From the NCBI GenBank assembly GCA_015183035.1, contig JACZZP010000016.1, forward strand, positions 2,046,001 through 2,110,000: a stretch of 64,000 nucleotides of DNA, given 5' to 3'. Below the pieces are notes generated by a model. The model had not been told where the DNA came from. It was given only the letters and a program-made list of their open reading frames with translations, and made no database searches. Within the stretch, counting starts at the first letter, position 1. Each line of letters starts with the position of its first letter. This document shows, in pieces, positions 34,419 through 45,770 of this stretch. The stretch is from Meloidogyne chitwoodi (Eukaryota > Nematoda > Chromadorea > Rhabditida > Meloidogynidae). The translations under genes and the position numbers were made by a program.

Positions 34419-36812
34419 ATGAAAAAATATTCTTCAATTTTTCAATTTATTTTTATTTTAACTTTTTCTTTTATTAATGGAATTTTAAATGATGAAAATA
34501 CTGAAGAGCTTATTTTAGTTCAGGCAGTAAGTTTTTTTAAAATTAAAAAAATTAATTTTAAAAATTAAAGTTGTGGAGACATGGAGACCGTTCACCTACA
34601 AAAACTTTCAAAACAGATAAATATCAAGAAGACGATTGGCCTCAAGGATGGGGACAGTTAACACCGGTTTTCTTTATTTTTTAAATTTTATTTAAAATTT
34701 TAATTAAATTAAATAGCTAGGAATGGCACAACACGTTGAATTAGGCAATAAATTAAAAAGACGTTATATACAAGAATTAAAGTTTGTTGGACCTCATTAT
34801 AACAGTCATGAAATTTATGTTAGAAGTACGGATTGGAATAGAACTTTGATTAGTGCAATTTCGGTTAATAAAAAATTTAAATTGTTTTTTTGGACTTTCT
34901 GTTTTATCTCCCCATTTTTCTCCTTTATTTGCAAATGGTCATTGGGACATAATGGTCAGACAGTTAAGGGTTAAATATATGAGGCCAAATGTTAGAAATC
35001 TTTTTGAGAATAATTTCATTCTTCGCTTCTTCTGTCTGACCATTATGTCCCAATGACCATTTGCAAATAAAGGGGTCATTAATTATTTTTAAAACAGAAC
35101 TTTATTGGATTTTACGGGCCTGGAAGCGATGAGGAATACCCAAAATATTTAGGTCCAAATAAATGGCCAGGATGGTATTTTTTTAAACTTTTCAATAAAA
35201 AATAAAAATTTCAAAAAGGTATGTTCCAATAGCAATACATTCACTCCCTGGAATTGAAGATTTTATGGCACCAGGAGAATCTGAATGTAAAAGATTAACA
35301 CAATTAAGGGAAAGAATTAATTTAACTATTGAATATAACAAAACTGTGAAACAATATAAATGGCTATTAGATTTATTAAGTGAAAAAACGGGTCAAAGTG
35401 TTGATCCTTTTGATATGTGGATGATTGATGATGCTTTTTATATTGAGGTTTTTTTTAATTTGGTATTTTACTCTGTTATCCTTCCCCAAACTTTATTCGC
35501 TCTTTCATAAATTTACAAAAATGGTCAAAGGACAAAATGGTCAGACACTAAAATATAATCCGTTGATGAATGTTTTGATCATTATGTCTCTTGACCATTT
35601 TTGTTATAAGTATAAAGAAAAAAAGGAAAGTTAGGAGGTGAATAACAGAAGAAGGTATACCTTTTTAATTTAAATAATTAAAAAAAATTAAATTTACCCT
35701 TTCAGAAATTAAAAGGAAAAACTTTAGTAGATTGGGCAGAGGGAAACCAAACAATTTTGGATTCAATAAAAGAACTTGATTATATACAGGACAGATGGTT
35801 AAGTGGATTAGGTATAATTTTAAAAATTAAATTAAATTTTAAAAAAAGATTTGAGTCCAATTGGTGAAATTGATTTTCGACAAGAATTTTCAAGAATTTT
35901 GGGTGGACCAATTTTATGGAAATTTATTACGAATATGAAAGAAAAATTGGCTTGTACGAAAAGAATGAATGCTATAAAAGAAATTGATAGAGAAATAAAA
36001 GGTTTTTTTCAAATTAAATTATTTTTTAAATTTTAAAATTAATTTTTAAGGAAGAAAATCTCCATTAGGCGCACCTTTGTGTAAATGGATGAATAAAATG
36101 AAATATTTTGCTTATTCTGCGGTTTAATTTTAAAGATTTAATTTTAAATATTTTTAATATTTTAAGCATGACAGTACTTTAAGTGCACTTTTCTCAGCTT
36201 TGGGTTTTCCAAAAACAAATTATGATGAAGATGGTTATCCACATTATTCTACATGTGTAACCTTTGAATTATGGAGAGAAAATAATGGACAATTTAATGT
36301 TAAGGTTAAACAAATTTTAAATTAAATTAATGGTTTATAGCTTGAAAAATTGGGGTTTTAACAAATTTCTGTTTGTGGGTCTGTTTCCCAATTTTTTTAA
36401 ATTGTTCAAAATTGTCCATATTTTCCCTCTTGTAAAATATTAAAAGTTGAAAAATTAATTTACAGGTATTTTTATGGAAACCAACTGAAAATATACCCAA
36501 AGAAATAACTTTGGATATTAAAGGTTGTCAAAATGGTTCCACACTCGAACAATTTATTGAAAGGTCAAAACCTTATCAAATGTTGCCTTCACCTGAAGAA
36601 GTTTATTTTTTAATAAATAATTTATTTTTTTAATAATTTATTTTTTAAAGTATTGCTCACAATTACTTAAACCTTTAAATGCAGCGAATACTTTAATTAA
36701 TTGGAAATTGAAAATGTAAAAAATTATTTTTAATTTAAAAAAATTTTTAACTTTTAGATTGCTTCTTTTGGCTTTAATCACAACATTTTTATCAATAAAA
36801 ATTATTTTATAG
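34419..36812 (+). CDS. Membrane-anchored histidine acid phosphatase
   Basis: Twelve exons: 34419-34526, 34571-34666, 34717-34863, 35098-35174, 35219-35447, 35706-35811, 35849-36001, 36051-36121, 36167-36304, 36466-36600, 36651-36715, 36758-36812; 459 aa. The signal peptide ([18 protein letters not shown]) is followed by the catalytic RHGDRSP motif (~aa 40), [15 protein letters not shown] and the proton-donor motif HDST (~aa 330). A hydrophobic C-terminus ([17 protein letters not shown]) gives a type I membrane anchor or a GPI signal. This is a nematode ACP/PHO-type enzyme, lysosomal or at the cell surface. A paralogue begins at 318 on the minus strand. Two adjacent introns contain related inverted-repeat elements. 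Confidence 0.94.
34922..35073. mobile_element. 152-bp element with 42-bp perfect inverted repeats, family B copy 1
   Basis: 34922-34963 and 35032-35073 are perfect inverted copies, beginning CCTTTATTTGCAAATGGTCA and containing GGGACATAATGGTCAGACAG. It lies in intron 3 of the acid phosphatase. Confidence 0.85.
35515..35604. mobile_element. 90-bp inverted-repeat element, family B copy 2
   Basis: ACAAAAATGGTCAAAGGACA at the left pairs with TGTCTCTTGACCATTTTTGT at the right. The interior shares ATGGTCAGACA with copy 1. It lies in intron 5 of the same gene. Confidence 0.7.
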
Positions 36813-37339
36813 AAAGAATAATTTTTTTAATAAATTTTTTGCATTAGAAATTTATAAGGAAGAATTAATTTAAGTATTTTTGGTTATTTTTTAAATTTAA
36901 TTTTTCGTGGAAACTTTATATGCTTAAAAAAGATTGTCCAATAAGAAAAGACACTTTTCTTCATTAATTTTTTCGCACATCTGTGCTAAATAATAAAAAA
37001 AAATTTTTACTGTATTCCCCACTAAATTTTTTTAAAAAATAATTTAAAGTGTAAAAGCTTAAGCCTTGCTCGAAAATAAAATTTGAGATTAATTTAAGAG
37101 ACATGAGCTTTTAAAAGAAAAATGTCTAAATCATACATGATTAAAAATTATAAAACTAGGAGTTTAAAATAAATCAATTAGTGAGATTTTAGAAAAATGG
37201 TCTTTTGAAAGTCAGAAATATTTTTTAAACACCTTATGGAACAAATATTAAAAAACTACAAAAATTCTAGTTAAGTTGAGTTAAAAAATAAAAATACTTT
37301 AAAAACCTGATGTCACAAAATTAAGTTAAAACACACAAG
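36813..37339. other. Spacer between convergent genes
   Basis: AT-rich 3' flanks. I see no gene, RNA or clear repeat. Confidence 0.6.
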
Positions 37340-38498
37340 TCAGAGGTGTTGCTGCTCTTCTTCATGTTCCGTACTCTCCTCATCGTTTACGTCTTCATCC
37401 ATTTGTTCGCTAACAACTGGAATACCTTGTTGGTTTGATTCAGAGGATGACACAAAATCAATTAATTGCTGTTGTTCAATTGTTCTAGTTTGAGTGGAAC
37501 TTGAGACAGACATCAAATCATCTAATTGTTCCTTTTCATTCTAAAAGCAAAAGAATTTTTATGCTTTACTCTAAAATCCCTTTATTATTTTTTTAGGAGA
37601 TTATATTTTTGTTTTTAGACTTTTCGATAATTCTAGTGGATTAACATTCAAATAAACTTAGCAAGAACAAACGAAAATTATGTCCCCGCATAATTAAAAA
37701 AATTTTTTAACAATTCAAATTTTTTTAATTTTTCCCCTAATTAGGTTTAAAAATGATAAAAAATAAACCTCAGTTAAATTATCTTTACTCTCAACCACAA
37801 GATTAGTTGTTGAACTCGCTGCAGGAGTATCCAAAAGATGAAAAACCATCTGTTTTTTAGCTCTCGGAACATCACAAACAGAAGAGGAATTTTCAGCAGC
37901 ACTGCGCTTAACTCCTAAAAGAAAATTAAATTCTAAAAAATAATTTTTGTAGTTGCCTAATCTACTAGTCGATGTTTGTCGAATTGCATTCAAATTGTTA
38001 AATACAGATTGAACAATTTCAGCATAAGCATCTTTATTAATTTTAATAAAAATTTGATAAATGGGCTAAACAAAACAAATACCTGGACCAAGAATAGCCT
38101 CATAATTTTGAAGTCGATCAACCATACTCCAAAGAATTTTATTTATCTGTACTCTTGTCAATTCCTTCCAACTTCTTCGCTTTTTCAAGATATTTAACAT
38201 ATAACTAAATAATTATTTATTTTTTATTCAATATTTTTTGTTTAAATTTCATTATCTAAAATATTTGAAATTTTTCTGTTACAAATTTATAAAAATATTT
38301 TATACAACTTACACCAGATTTTTTGAAATGATTTGCGGAAAATACGCAAATAATTCTTGAAGTAGACAAAAGTTGAATTACATAAACACACCATTCAGCA
38401 ATGTTAGGTTGTATTTCAACTTGATCACTACCAAATGTCATTATCCCCATAATAATTTCACGCAGAAGTTCAACGGGTAAAATTCGGCGATTGACCAT
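37340..38498 (-). CDS. Unknown protein, ZC3H10-derived C-terminus with F-box-like N-terminus (paralogue 1)
   Basis: Proposed exons: 38313-38498, 38083-38179, 37769-38031, 37340-37540; about 248 aa. The N-terminus (RILPVELLREIIMGI..AEWCVYVIQLLSTSRIICVFS) has the LP-x-ELL-x-(E/D)-I spacing of F-box-like helices and resembles the neighbour at 38938-40519 (LPSELLVDLIKSI..EWSNYAIKLMTCSSLIYKMSG). The C-terminus (EKEQLDDLMSVSSSTQTRTIEQQQ..SNQQGIPVVSEQ) aligns with the ZC3H10-like protein at 57083-58785 (EKERYDDLMSLFRATQANQTAAIQQQ..SNQPGISSISAQ). It lacks all CCCH fingers. The exon 1/2 junction is chosen for phase and is uncertain. Within exon 3 a 42-nt in-frame GC..AG segment may be an intron. Confidence 0.65.
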
Positions 38499-38937
38499 TA
38501 GTATTTTTTATTTGTAATTATTAAGAAATAAAAATGGAGAAAATATTATGTTATTTATTCCGACTTTTTTTATAAACGTAATGCCAGAATGATGTTAAAA
38601 TGAAATTGGCGCCAACTGAGCGCCGCCAACTGAGTGCGAGGTTGAACAATTAACTTATTGAAATTAACCAAAACTTTTAATAAAATGGTAATTCATAAAT
38701 GATTTTAAAAAAGTCTAAGGATATACCGAATGATACAAATTAAACAAAAATTGTACGAATTTGGACAAATTCTAGTTAATTAAATTATACCTTCATTTTG
38801 CACTCAGTTGGCCTCGCTCTCATTTGACCCAAACTGAAAATGATTTTTTGTTCCTTAGGTCAAATGCAAAATGTCAGCGAGAACAAAATCATTCAAAAGA
38901 TCGATAGATTTAAGTTTTTATTATTTTTATTTTAGGC
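38499..38937. promoter_or_regulatory. Spacer with direct and inverted GCCAACTGAGTGC motifs
   Basis: GCCAACTGAGCGC (38611-38623) and GCCAACTGAGTGC (38625-38637) are adjacent direct copies, and an inverted copy GCACTCAGTTGGC lies at 38800-38812. The stretch is GC-richer than its surroundings and lies upstream of the gene starting at 38498. CATTTGACC/GGTCAAATG near 38819 and 38858 form a further inverted pair. Confidence 0.55.
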
Positions 38938-39249
38938 TCAGTCATTACTTTCAAAGTTGGAGCTAATTATTTTTTCCAAATCATGTGTTATGTCATAAAA
39001 ACACATTAACAACTCAAAGTGCTCTTTTTCAAGCATTAATTTACGTTTCAGTCTGTCAACCTTTAAAAATAAAAAAATTTTAATTTAATATTTTCCCAAT
39101 TATCCAACTTTAGGAATGATCTAAGCTAATCAAATAAAAAATAAACCTCAGCCAATTCAACGTTTCTACTTTCCATTTTAACATTTATACCATCCCAACC
39201 ATTTTTATAAATTGAGATCAATTGATTAAAATTTAGCCCGACATTATTT

Positions 39250-39595
39250 CGTGACCGGAAAATACGTCAGTGGAAAATGTGTCAGTGAAAAATCGGTCAG
39301 TACTCGGAAAATGCGTCAGTATCAGTACAAAAAATTACAAGAAAAAACAAAAATACATGAAAAACACAAAAAAATTACTTCTTATGTATATGTGTTTTAC
39401 GTATTATTGTATTTCTGGTTTTCTTGGAAAAATACAAAAATGTATTTTTGATTAAAAAAATAAAAAACATGAAATACAAACATTTTTCTATATGTTTTTC
39501 TGTCTCACATATGTTTTTTTTGTGATTTTTTGTACTGATACTGACGCATTTTCCGAGTACTGACCGACTTTTTACTGACGCATTTTCCGGGAGCC
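39250..39595. mobile_element. 346-bp hAT-like non-autonomous element with 8-bp target duplication
   Basis: It is flanked by CATTATTT at 39242-39249 and 39596-39603. The ends are inverted repeats of about 75-90 bp built of tandem CGGAAAATGCGTCAGT-like units; the left end starts CGTGACCGGAAAATACGTCAG and the right end, inverted, starts GGCTCCCGGAAAATGCGTCAG. The 8-bp duplication fits hAT-type insertion. It carries no transposase. It is inserted in a coding exon. Confidence 0.85.
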
Positions 39596-39856
39596 CATTA
39601 TTTGACGAACGATTTGAAATCAAAGTTGCAGCAGCAGTATTACCTTTAATTAATTTTTTAATAAAAATTAATTTAATTAATTTATTCATTTTACCTAATT
39701 TTAAACAATCTTTTAAGAAATAATAACGCTTCACAACAGCGTTAAAAATTTGTTGTGTTTCTGCAAATTTATAAAGTCCAACCATAACTCTTAATTCTTC
39801 AGATATTTGATAACTTTTCTAAAATAAATATTTTTTTATTCAAAATTATTTATTAA

Positions 39857-39985
39857 TTTAAATTAGAGACCGGTACGGGAGGGATCTCGGTCGTGATTTT
39901 AAAGGATTTTTAAACATGTAAAATCCCATTTTTTAATCCCGAGTCGGGATCCTGGGATTGCAATTTTACCGGTCACTAATTTAAA
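39857..39985. mobile_element. 129-bp MITE-like element with 19-bp inverted repeats
   Basis: TTTAAATTAGAGACCGGTA (39857-39875) and TACCGGTCACTAATTTAAA (39967-39985) are inverted copies with one mismatch. The interior holds a second inverted pair, AATCCCGAGTCGGGAT. It lies in an intron of paralogue 2. Confidence 0.8.
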
Positions 39986-40519
39986 TATTATCAATAATCT
40001 ACATAAAATATAAAAAAAATAATTTAAATAATTAAATTAAAAATAGAACACCCTTGACTGGAAAATACATTCAATAAACTAAAATATAAAAAAATAATTA
40101 TTAAATAAAATTCAAAAAAACATTTATAGCCTCATCATCTTTTTGATGAACATTAAATAAATGTTCTCTAAAATTTTTAGAATTAATTCTTTTAGCACGG
40201 CATCTAGGACAAAGTATCGATATATCTCTCATTTCATACATCTAAAAATAAATTTGAAAAATTAATTAACAAATTTATTTATTAAATTTTAAATATATTT
40301 ATTTTAATTAAATTAACCTACTTTAACATATTTAAAAATTTTTCCAGACATTTTGTAAATTAAAGAAGAACAAGTCATCAATTTTATAGCATAATTGCTC
40401 CATTCTTCTCTTTTATAAATCTTTAAAAATTCATTTTTGAATATATTTGAATCTATTGATTTAATTAAATCAACAAGTAATTCTGAAGGTAATGAAGTTG
40501 AAGATTTTGTTGTTGACAT

Positions 40520-41041
40520 AATTTTTTTAAATTTCTATAAAAATAGTTTACTGTATTTTATTAAAATTAAATATGCAATTAAATGGCGTTAAGTAAATAG
40601 CGGCGATGAAAAGGCCTTGAGAGTTTTAAAAATAATGAAAAAGGAAAATTAAATTTTATTGATTTAAATGGGATTAGATTTACCTAAATATTTTTTTTAG
40701 GAAAAATAGGTTAAAAAGAATTATCGTTTAGTTTTTTTTAATTTAAACTAAGGTTTCACTTTTTAAATTTATTCGTTGACCATTAGGTTTATTATAAAAG
40801 AATTTTTTATGTTTAGTAGTGCATTCTCTCATTCAAAAAATCTATAAATTATTAAGAGGCAAAAAATGGTTTTGTGCCTGAAGCAAGTAAAAAATAAAAA
40901 AGTTGAAAGATTCATACAATTTTTTACTTTGTGAATTAAATACACAGAAAATTATAAATTTTTTATAAACACTTTAAACAAATTTATTTAAAAAAATTCA
41001 CTCAAATTGTTCTTATTTTTTTAATTTTCTTCTAATTTATT
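40520..41041. other. Spacer
   Basis: AT-rich. 40800-40870 resembles 23560-23620 in inverse orientation, a dispersed repeat. I see no gene. Confidence 0.55.
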
Positions 41042-41530
41042 TTATTTTTGAGCAGTAACACGTAGCACTCCATTATTTGTCAAATGAGACTGAAAAAAAT
41101 TTTTAATTTATTTTAAAATTATTTTAATTAATGACCCATAATGTCACCTCCCTTTAACAACACATAATTTTAGTTAATTTATTTTCTTTCAATTAATTTA
41201 CCTTAATAGTTTGAATGTTAACATTATCAGGCAATTTGTAGCTACGATTAATCTCACGACTAACTGATCCGTGTTCATCATCGCGTGATTCATGTTTGCA
41301 ATGAATATTTAAATGATCACCAACTACTTTAACCTTTATAATTATTTTTAAAATTAAAAAAATATTTAAATTAAAACCTCAATCTCTTTTGGAGTAAAAT
41401 AAGCAACATCTAAACCAACTTCCCAACGATTTGGTAAATCATGAACACGAACAACCCCATCGTTGTGTTGTAAAGGCCAGTCCCATTGTTGAGCTGTCCA
41501 GTCATGAGTGATTTCTATTGGTTGAGTCAT
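41042..41530 (-). CDS. Small heat shock protein, HSP-12 type
   Basis: Three exons: 41378-41530, 41202-41333, 41042-41089; 110 aa, the length of nematode HSP-12 proteins. The alpha-crystallin domain fills almost the whole protein: RWEVGLDVAYFTPKEIEVKVVGDHLNIHCKHE, seen here in parts, then SREINRSYKLPDNVN and the end-of-domain motif NNGVLRVTA. N- and C-terminal extensions are very short, as in the HSP-12 class, which are poor general chaperones in C. elegans. Phases are 0 throughout. Confidence 0.93.
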
Positions 41531-42486
41531 TTTTATTTAGAAAATAGAATTTTTTTTTAAATTAAAAGTAAATTTATTTATTTAAATATATGGATATTAT
41601 TTAAATTGTGAGAGAAATTTATTTTTGCTAAAAATAACATATATTTTAATTTATTTTTTGCTCATTCTCTAGCTGGACAAAACTGATCTAACTAAATGAT
41701 CTTTAAGTGATCAACAAAATAATTTTTATAAAATTAAAGACATGTGTTTTTGTTAATCTTTTTTCCTTTATTTCCTCAACACAACACAAATATTTTTCTT
41801 TCAAAATAAATATAACTAGAATTAGTGAAGTAAACATATTTTTGAAAAAGAAGCTTTTTAGAGCTTAGTAAAAGCTTGGAAAAATAAGAAAAAAATATTA
41901 AAAAAAGAGTAAACAAAAAAATTGAAAAAAATCTTTTGATTATAAAAATGTTGATCTTTTGGATTGTTCATTTCTTTAACAAATTAATTCAAAGAAAAGC
42001 AAAAATAATTGAATTGGATTTTTTTCCAATTTTTCTGCTTTATTAAATATTAACATTTGTGCTTTGACCTAATAATAAATTTATAAGAATATGGAAATAA
42101 AAAAGGAAATTATTATAAGAAAAAAGAGAAATTAACACACATTTTTAAAAGAGTATACAAACTTAGAAAATTAAATTATCAAAAAGTAAGGTTTGGTCGA
42201 GTGGGTAGTGTCTTAGACTAGAACAGTAGCAGGTTGTGGGTTTGACTCCTCTCTAAAGAAGAAATTTTTTCTTTAAATTAAATTACAGTTTATCCAAACT
42301 TTTTTCATTCTTCTTATTCTAACAATAAAAATGAAATATAAAATAATTTTTAATTAATATATCCAAGCGTGAGAGAAAGAAAAAAAAGAAAAAGATCAAA
42401 AAATATTAGAAAAACATTTTTATTTATTTTTTTCTCAATTTTTTCTTTACATATTCAATCAATTTCAATATTTTTAAATAAAAATA
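41531..42486. other. Spacer with one tRNA-like sequence
   Basis: AT-rich. The only structured piece seen is the tRNA-like sequence at 42188-42257. Confidence 0.6.
42188..42257 (+). other. tRNA-like sequence, intergenic
   Basis: GGTTTGGTCGAGTGGGTAGTG (Ser/Leu-like A box) is followed by GGTTGTGGGTTTGACTCC (degenerate B box). Confidence 0.45.
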
Positions 42487-43595
42487 TCAACGAGCAAAAG
42501 CAAAGTTTCTTAAACTTTTCTTTGCAAAAGCAAATCTTGCAAAATTGTTTTCACCAAATTGACTGGGAGAAGAACGTTTACTACTATTTTAAATAAAAAA
42601 TAAAATTAAATTAAAATAAAAAAAACTAACTCAATTATAGCAAACATTGAAGAAGGGTCAAAATTATTATTTGATCTTTTAGCAAAAGCAAATGACCTAA
42701 CAAATGGAGAATCATCAAATGAACGTTTTGCAAAAGCAAAGTTTCTTATTCCTCTTTTAGCAAAGGCAAATTGCCTTGGAGAAAATCGTTTTTCCAATAA
42801 TTGTTCCAATTCATCATTGACTAGATTTGCCTTAAAAAGAAATTATAAAAATTACAAAATGTTACAATTTAAAACACAAAAATAAAAAATAACTAATTTA
42901 TTGATTTTCAGACTCAAACATTCTCTTTTTTATTCTTTGTTGACAAACATTTCAAGTATTAAAAAAAATATAAATAATAGGGATAATCTCCACTTTTATT
43001 ACACCTTAGAGTAAAAGAAAAAAAACGTCATAGACATATTTTTTAAAAATTGTTATAAAATTTGTTTTAAAAAGTGTCTTGGGACAGCAACTATTTTTCG
43101 ATTATATATTTTTTATTTTAAACGAGTTTTTAAGCCAAAAAAGGACAAAATAAACAAAAAAAATATTTGAGAAAATTTAATAGTTAAAAAAAGAAATTAT
43201 AAGATAAAAAAATTTAAAAATATGAGAAAATTAAATTTTCATTTTCAAAATTTTGTTAAAAACAATAACAAAAAATGAATAAAAATTTTAAAAATAAATT
43301 TTAAATTTTTTGTCTGAGACAGCAATCCTCTAATACAAAAAACATTAAAATAAACGCGTTTTCCCTCCAAGGGTATCGAACCCAGGCGAATTAAATTATA
43401 TCAAAATTCCTATGAAACGACACTACCAACTTAACCACAAAGACAACTTGATAAGTTACTTAAGTTTTAATATATAATTTAACCAACCTTTTGTAGTTGT
43501 TCATTTAATTCTCCCTTTACAGTAGTTAAAGCCATAATAAAGACAAAAACAATTGAAAAACAGGCAAGAGAAGACATTGAACTTTTTGTATGCAT
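42487..43595 (-). CDS. Neuropeptide precursor with FAFA peptides (nlp-18/nlp-20-like)
   Basis: Three exons: 43488-43595, 42631-42830, 42487-42583; 134 aa. Signal peptide with core SLACFSIVFVFIMALTTVKG. It contains five peptides ending FAFA, bounded by KR or basic sites: FSPRQFAFAKR, GIRNFAFAKR, SFDDSPFVRSFAFAKR, an ENNFARFAFAKK copy and a C-terminal SLRNFAFAR. C. elegans NLP-18 and NLP-20 precursors release peptides ending in FAFA, so this is the probable family. The first intron (42831-43487) holds a sense-oriented tRNA-like sequence. The motif-level assignment is strong; the one-to-one orthologue is not resolved. Confidence 0.88.
43362..43443 (-). other. tRNA-like sequence in neuropeptide-gene intron, sense
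   Basis: On the minus strand it reads TTTGTGGTTAAGTTGGTAGTG, then after about 35 nt CTGGGTTCGATACCC. The A box is identical to that of the element at 18497 (GTGGTTAAGTTGGTAGTG). Confidence 0.5.
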
Positions 43596-45770
43596 TTTTT
43601 GGAAGAAAATGAGGAAAATAAAATTTATAAATTTATTTTTATATTTACTTTAAAAATAAAATTTTTTATTTAAATTAACAATTAAATTGGATATGCTTGG
43701 ATAAATTTTAAAAATAAAAAATATTTTTTTTTAAGTAATAAAGGTACTTTTTTATTTAAAATATATTATTTTAATTTAATAATTCATTAAAAATTAATTA
43801 GAACGGAAATGTTTTTTTTTACTTTTAAAATATTTTTTTATTTTTTTGTCCTCTAAAGCAGGTGCTTAAGAAACGTGAATATTAATTTTTACTTAAAAAA
43901 ATTAATTATAAATAATTTAAATAAATATAAGAACAGATTACCTAATTAAAATGAAAAAAATAATAATTTAAAGAAATCATTAAATATTTTTTTAAATTTT
44001 TTTAAAAATTTATTTCTCGGTATTAAATTTTTCGGTCTAAAATTTATTAATAAATTAATTTATTAGGTTTTTCTTAAAATTAAGTAAATAGAGCAGAAAA
44101 TTAGCTTTAGGATGGACTAAAATTTATTTTTTTTTAATAAATTTAATTTATTTTTTTAAATTTAATTCGCTTAATTAAGAGGTTCTTAAGGGTTTTTTAA
44201 TCATAAATAATTTTAATAAATTTCCAAAATTTTTATTTTACGTTTATTTAATAGCCCAGTTTGTTCTCTATCGAATGATACCAAAAACGTAAAAAAAGTT
44301 TTTAGATAAAGAAATTTAAGGATTTTAGACTTACACAATCAAATATTTTTTATTATTTTTTAATAAAAAATATTTAAAAAAAATTTAAAAAAATTTTAAA
44401 AAATTAAAATTTTTAAAAATATTTTTTAAGCATTTTTAGAAACATTTTTTATAATATAAAAATGAATAAAAAAGGAAAACAACGGCACACATAAAAAAGG
44501 GAGTGGAAGGAATGGAAGAAAAAATAAAAATTGGCACGCCCTTTTTTGCCTATTTTATTAAATAAATAAATTATTTTTATTTAATTTAGAGGTAAAAATT
44601 AAGGTTTTTCATTAAAAAATAATTTTATTGTTTAAAGAAATTATTTTTCTTAAAAATAATAAATTTTATTAATTTAATTTTTTTAAGAAACTTTTTTTTT
44701 AATTTTTTAAAATTTAATTATTATTTAAAAATTATTAATTTTAGCAATTTATTAATCTAAAAAAATTAAAAAAAAATAAAAATTCCAAAATTAAATTTTC
44801 TTACTTGGGAAAATTACAAATAAAGACACCCGTGGGATTCTTTGTGTGTTCTTACAAAACAATTTTTATTTTTTTAAAGAACACCCATAAAATATTAAAA
44901 ATAAAAATACAAAAAATAAGTGTCAAAATTAATTTACAAAAAATTTCAAAAATATATTTTTTCCATTTTTAATATTAAATAAATATTATTATTTTTTTTA
45001 AAAAACAGAAGTGCATTAAAAGTAGACGTAAATAAATGTCAATATTAATAAATTTAAATAAAATAATTTTTTATAAAAAATAAAAGGTTATATAAATAAG
45101 AAGATTTTCTTTAAAAAAATAAAAAAAAAAATAATTTTTATTAAAATTGACAGAATCGGAAGTAAAAAAAATATTTAAAAATAATATGCAAAAAATAAAA
45201 ATAATAAAATATTTTTACAAATTTTGTCAAATTAAATGTTAATAAACAAAGAAATAAGCTTAAAATAAACTTTAACCATCAAACAGATTCGAACCGACAA
45301 CCACTCACCAAAGTCGAGTGCGTTACCACTGAGCCAAACTACAACACATGTGTTTGTTTCTCTCTTTATTACATAAATAGTTTAAATACCAATAAATTCT
45401 CTTTTTAGTATTAAAAATTTATTTTTATTATTTTTAACCTAATTTAGAAACATAAAATGGTGGAAATTAAAAAAAAAAGATATTTTTAGAAAAATAAGTG
45501 GGAAGCAATAAAATAAATTAGTAAAATATTTAAGCTTTTTTATTGGATAATATTTTCAGAAAAATATATTTATTTTATTAAATTAATGAAAAAAGGAAAT
45601 AAATATTTTAAAAAAAGGAGTAATTAATATAATTAATTGAAATAAAATAAAGAAATAATTTTTATTAAAATCAATAAATCAAAAAATAAAATTTTTTATT
45701 AGTTGAGAGATTTATTGGGAGGTTTTAATATATTTTTGGGGGTGTACTTATAACGGGATTTATCGAATTT
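43596..45770. other. Long AT-rich intergenic region
   Basis: This 2.2-kb stretch has no coding region I can support. Apart from the tRNA-like sequence at 45274-45345 it consists of AT-rich low-complexity DNA, with a slightly GC-richer patch at 44480-44545. Confidence 0.6.
45274..45345 (-). other. tRNA-like sequence, intergenic
   Basis: On the minus strand it reads GTTTGGCTCAGTGGTAACGCACTCGACTTTGGTGAGTG, split over the D and anticodon arms, then TTGTCGGTTCGAATCTGTTTGATGG. CACTC..GAGTG can pair as an anticodon stem, but T-stem pairing is broken. Confidence 0.5.

Larger units (their letters stand above)
38938..40519 (-). pseudogene. Paralogue 2 of the F-box-like/ZC3H10-tail family, interrupted by a transposon
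   Basis: Exons 40322-40519, 40122-40241, 39695-39818, a fourth exon 39643-39147 split by the 346-bp element at 39250-39595, and 38938-39060. Leaving out the element plus one 8-bp target copy, the fourth exon is open and in phase, and the gene would code for about 235 aa. With the element present the frame runs into it and stops at 39375. The N-terminus resembles the neighbour (LPSELLVDLI, EWSNYAIKL). Exon 2 has CPRC..H..NVH, a possible zinc-binding remnant. The C-terminus (ESRNVELAE then VDRLKRKLMLEKEHFELLM) matches the ZC3H10-like protein (ERRNAELITE then VDSLKRELVREKERYDDLM), with the intron at the same place. Other haplotypes may lack the insertion, so it may be an allelic break. Confidence 0.65.

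Noticed and set aside
39375..39785. 136-codon ORF as a gene
   Set aside because: It reads through an intron of paralogue 2 and ends inside the transposon; only its first part is genuine coding sequence.
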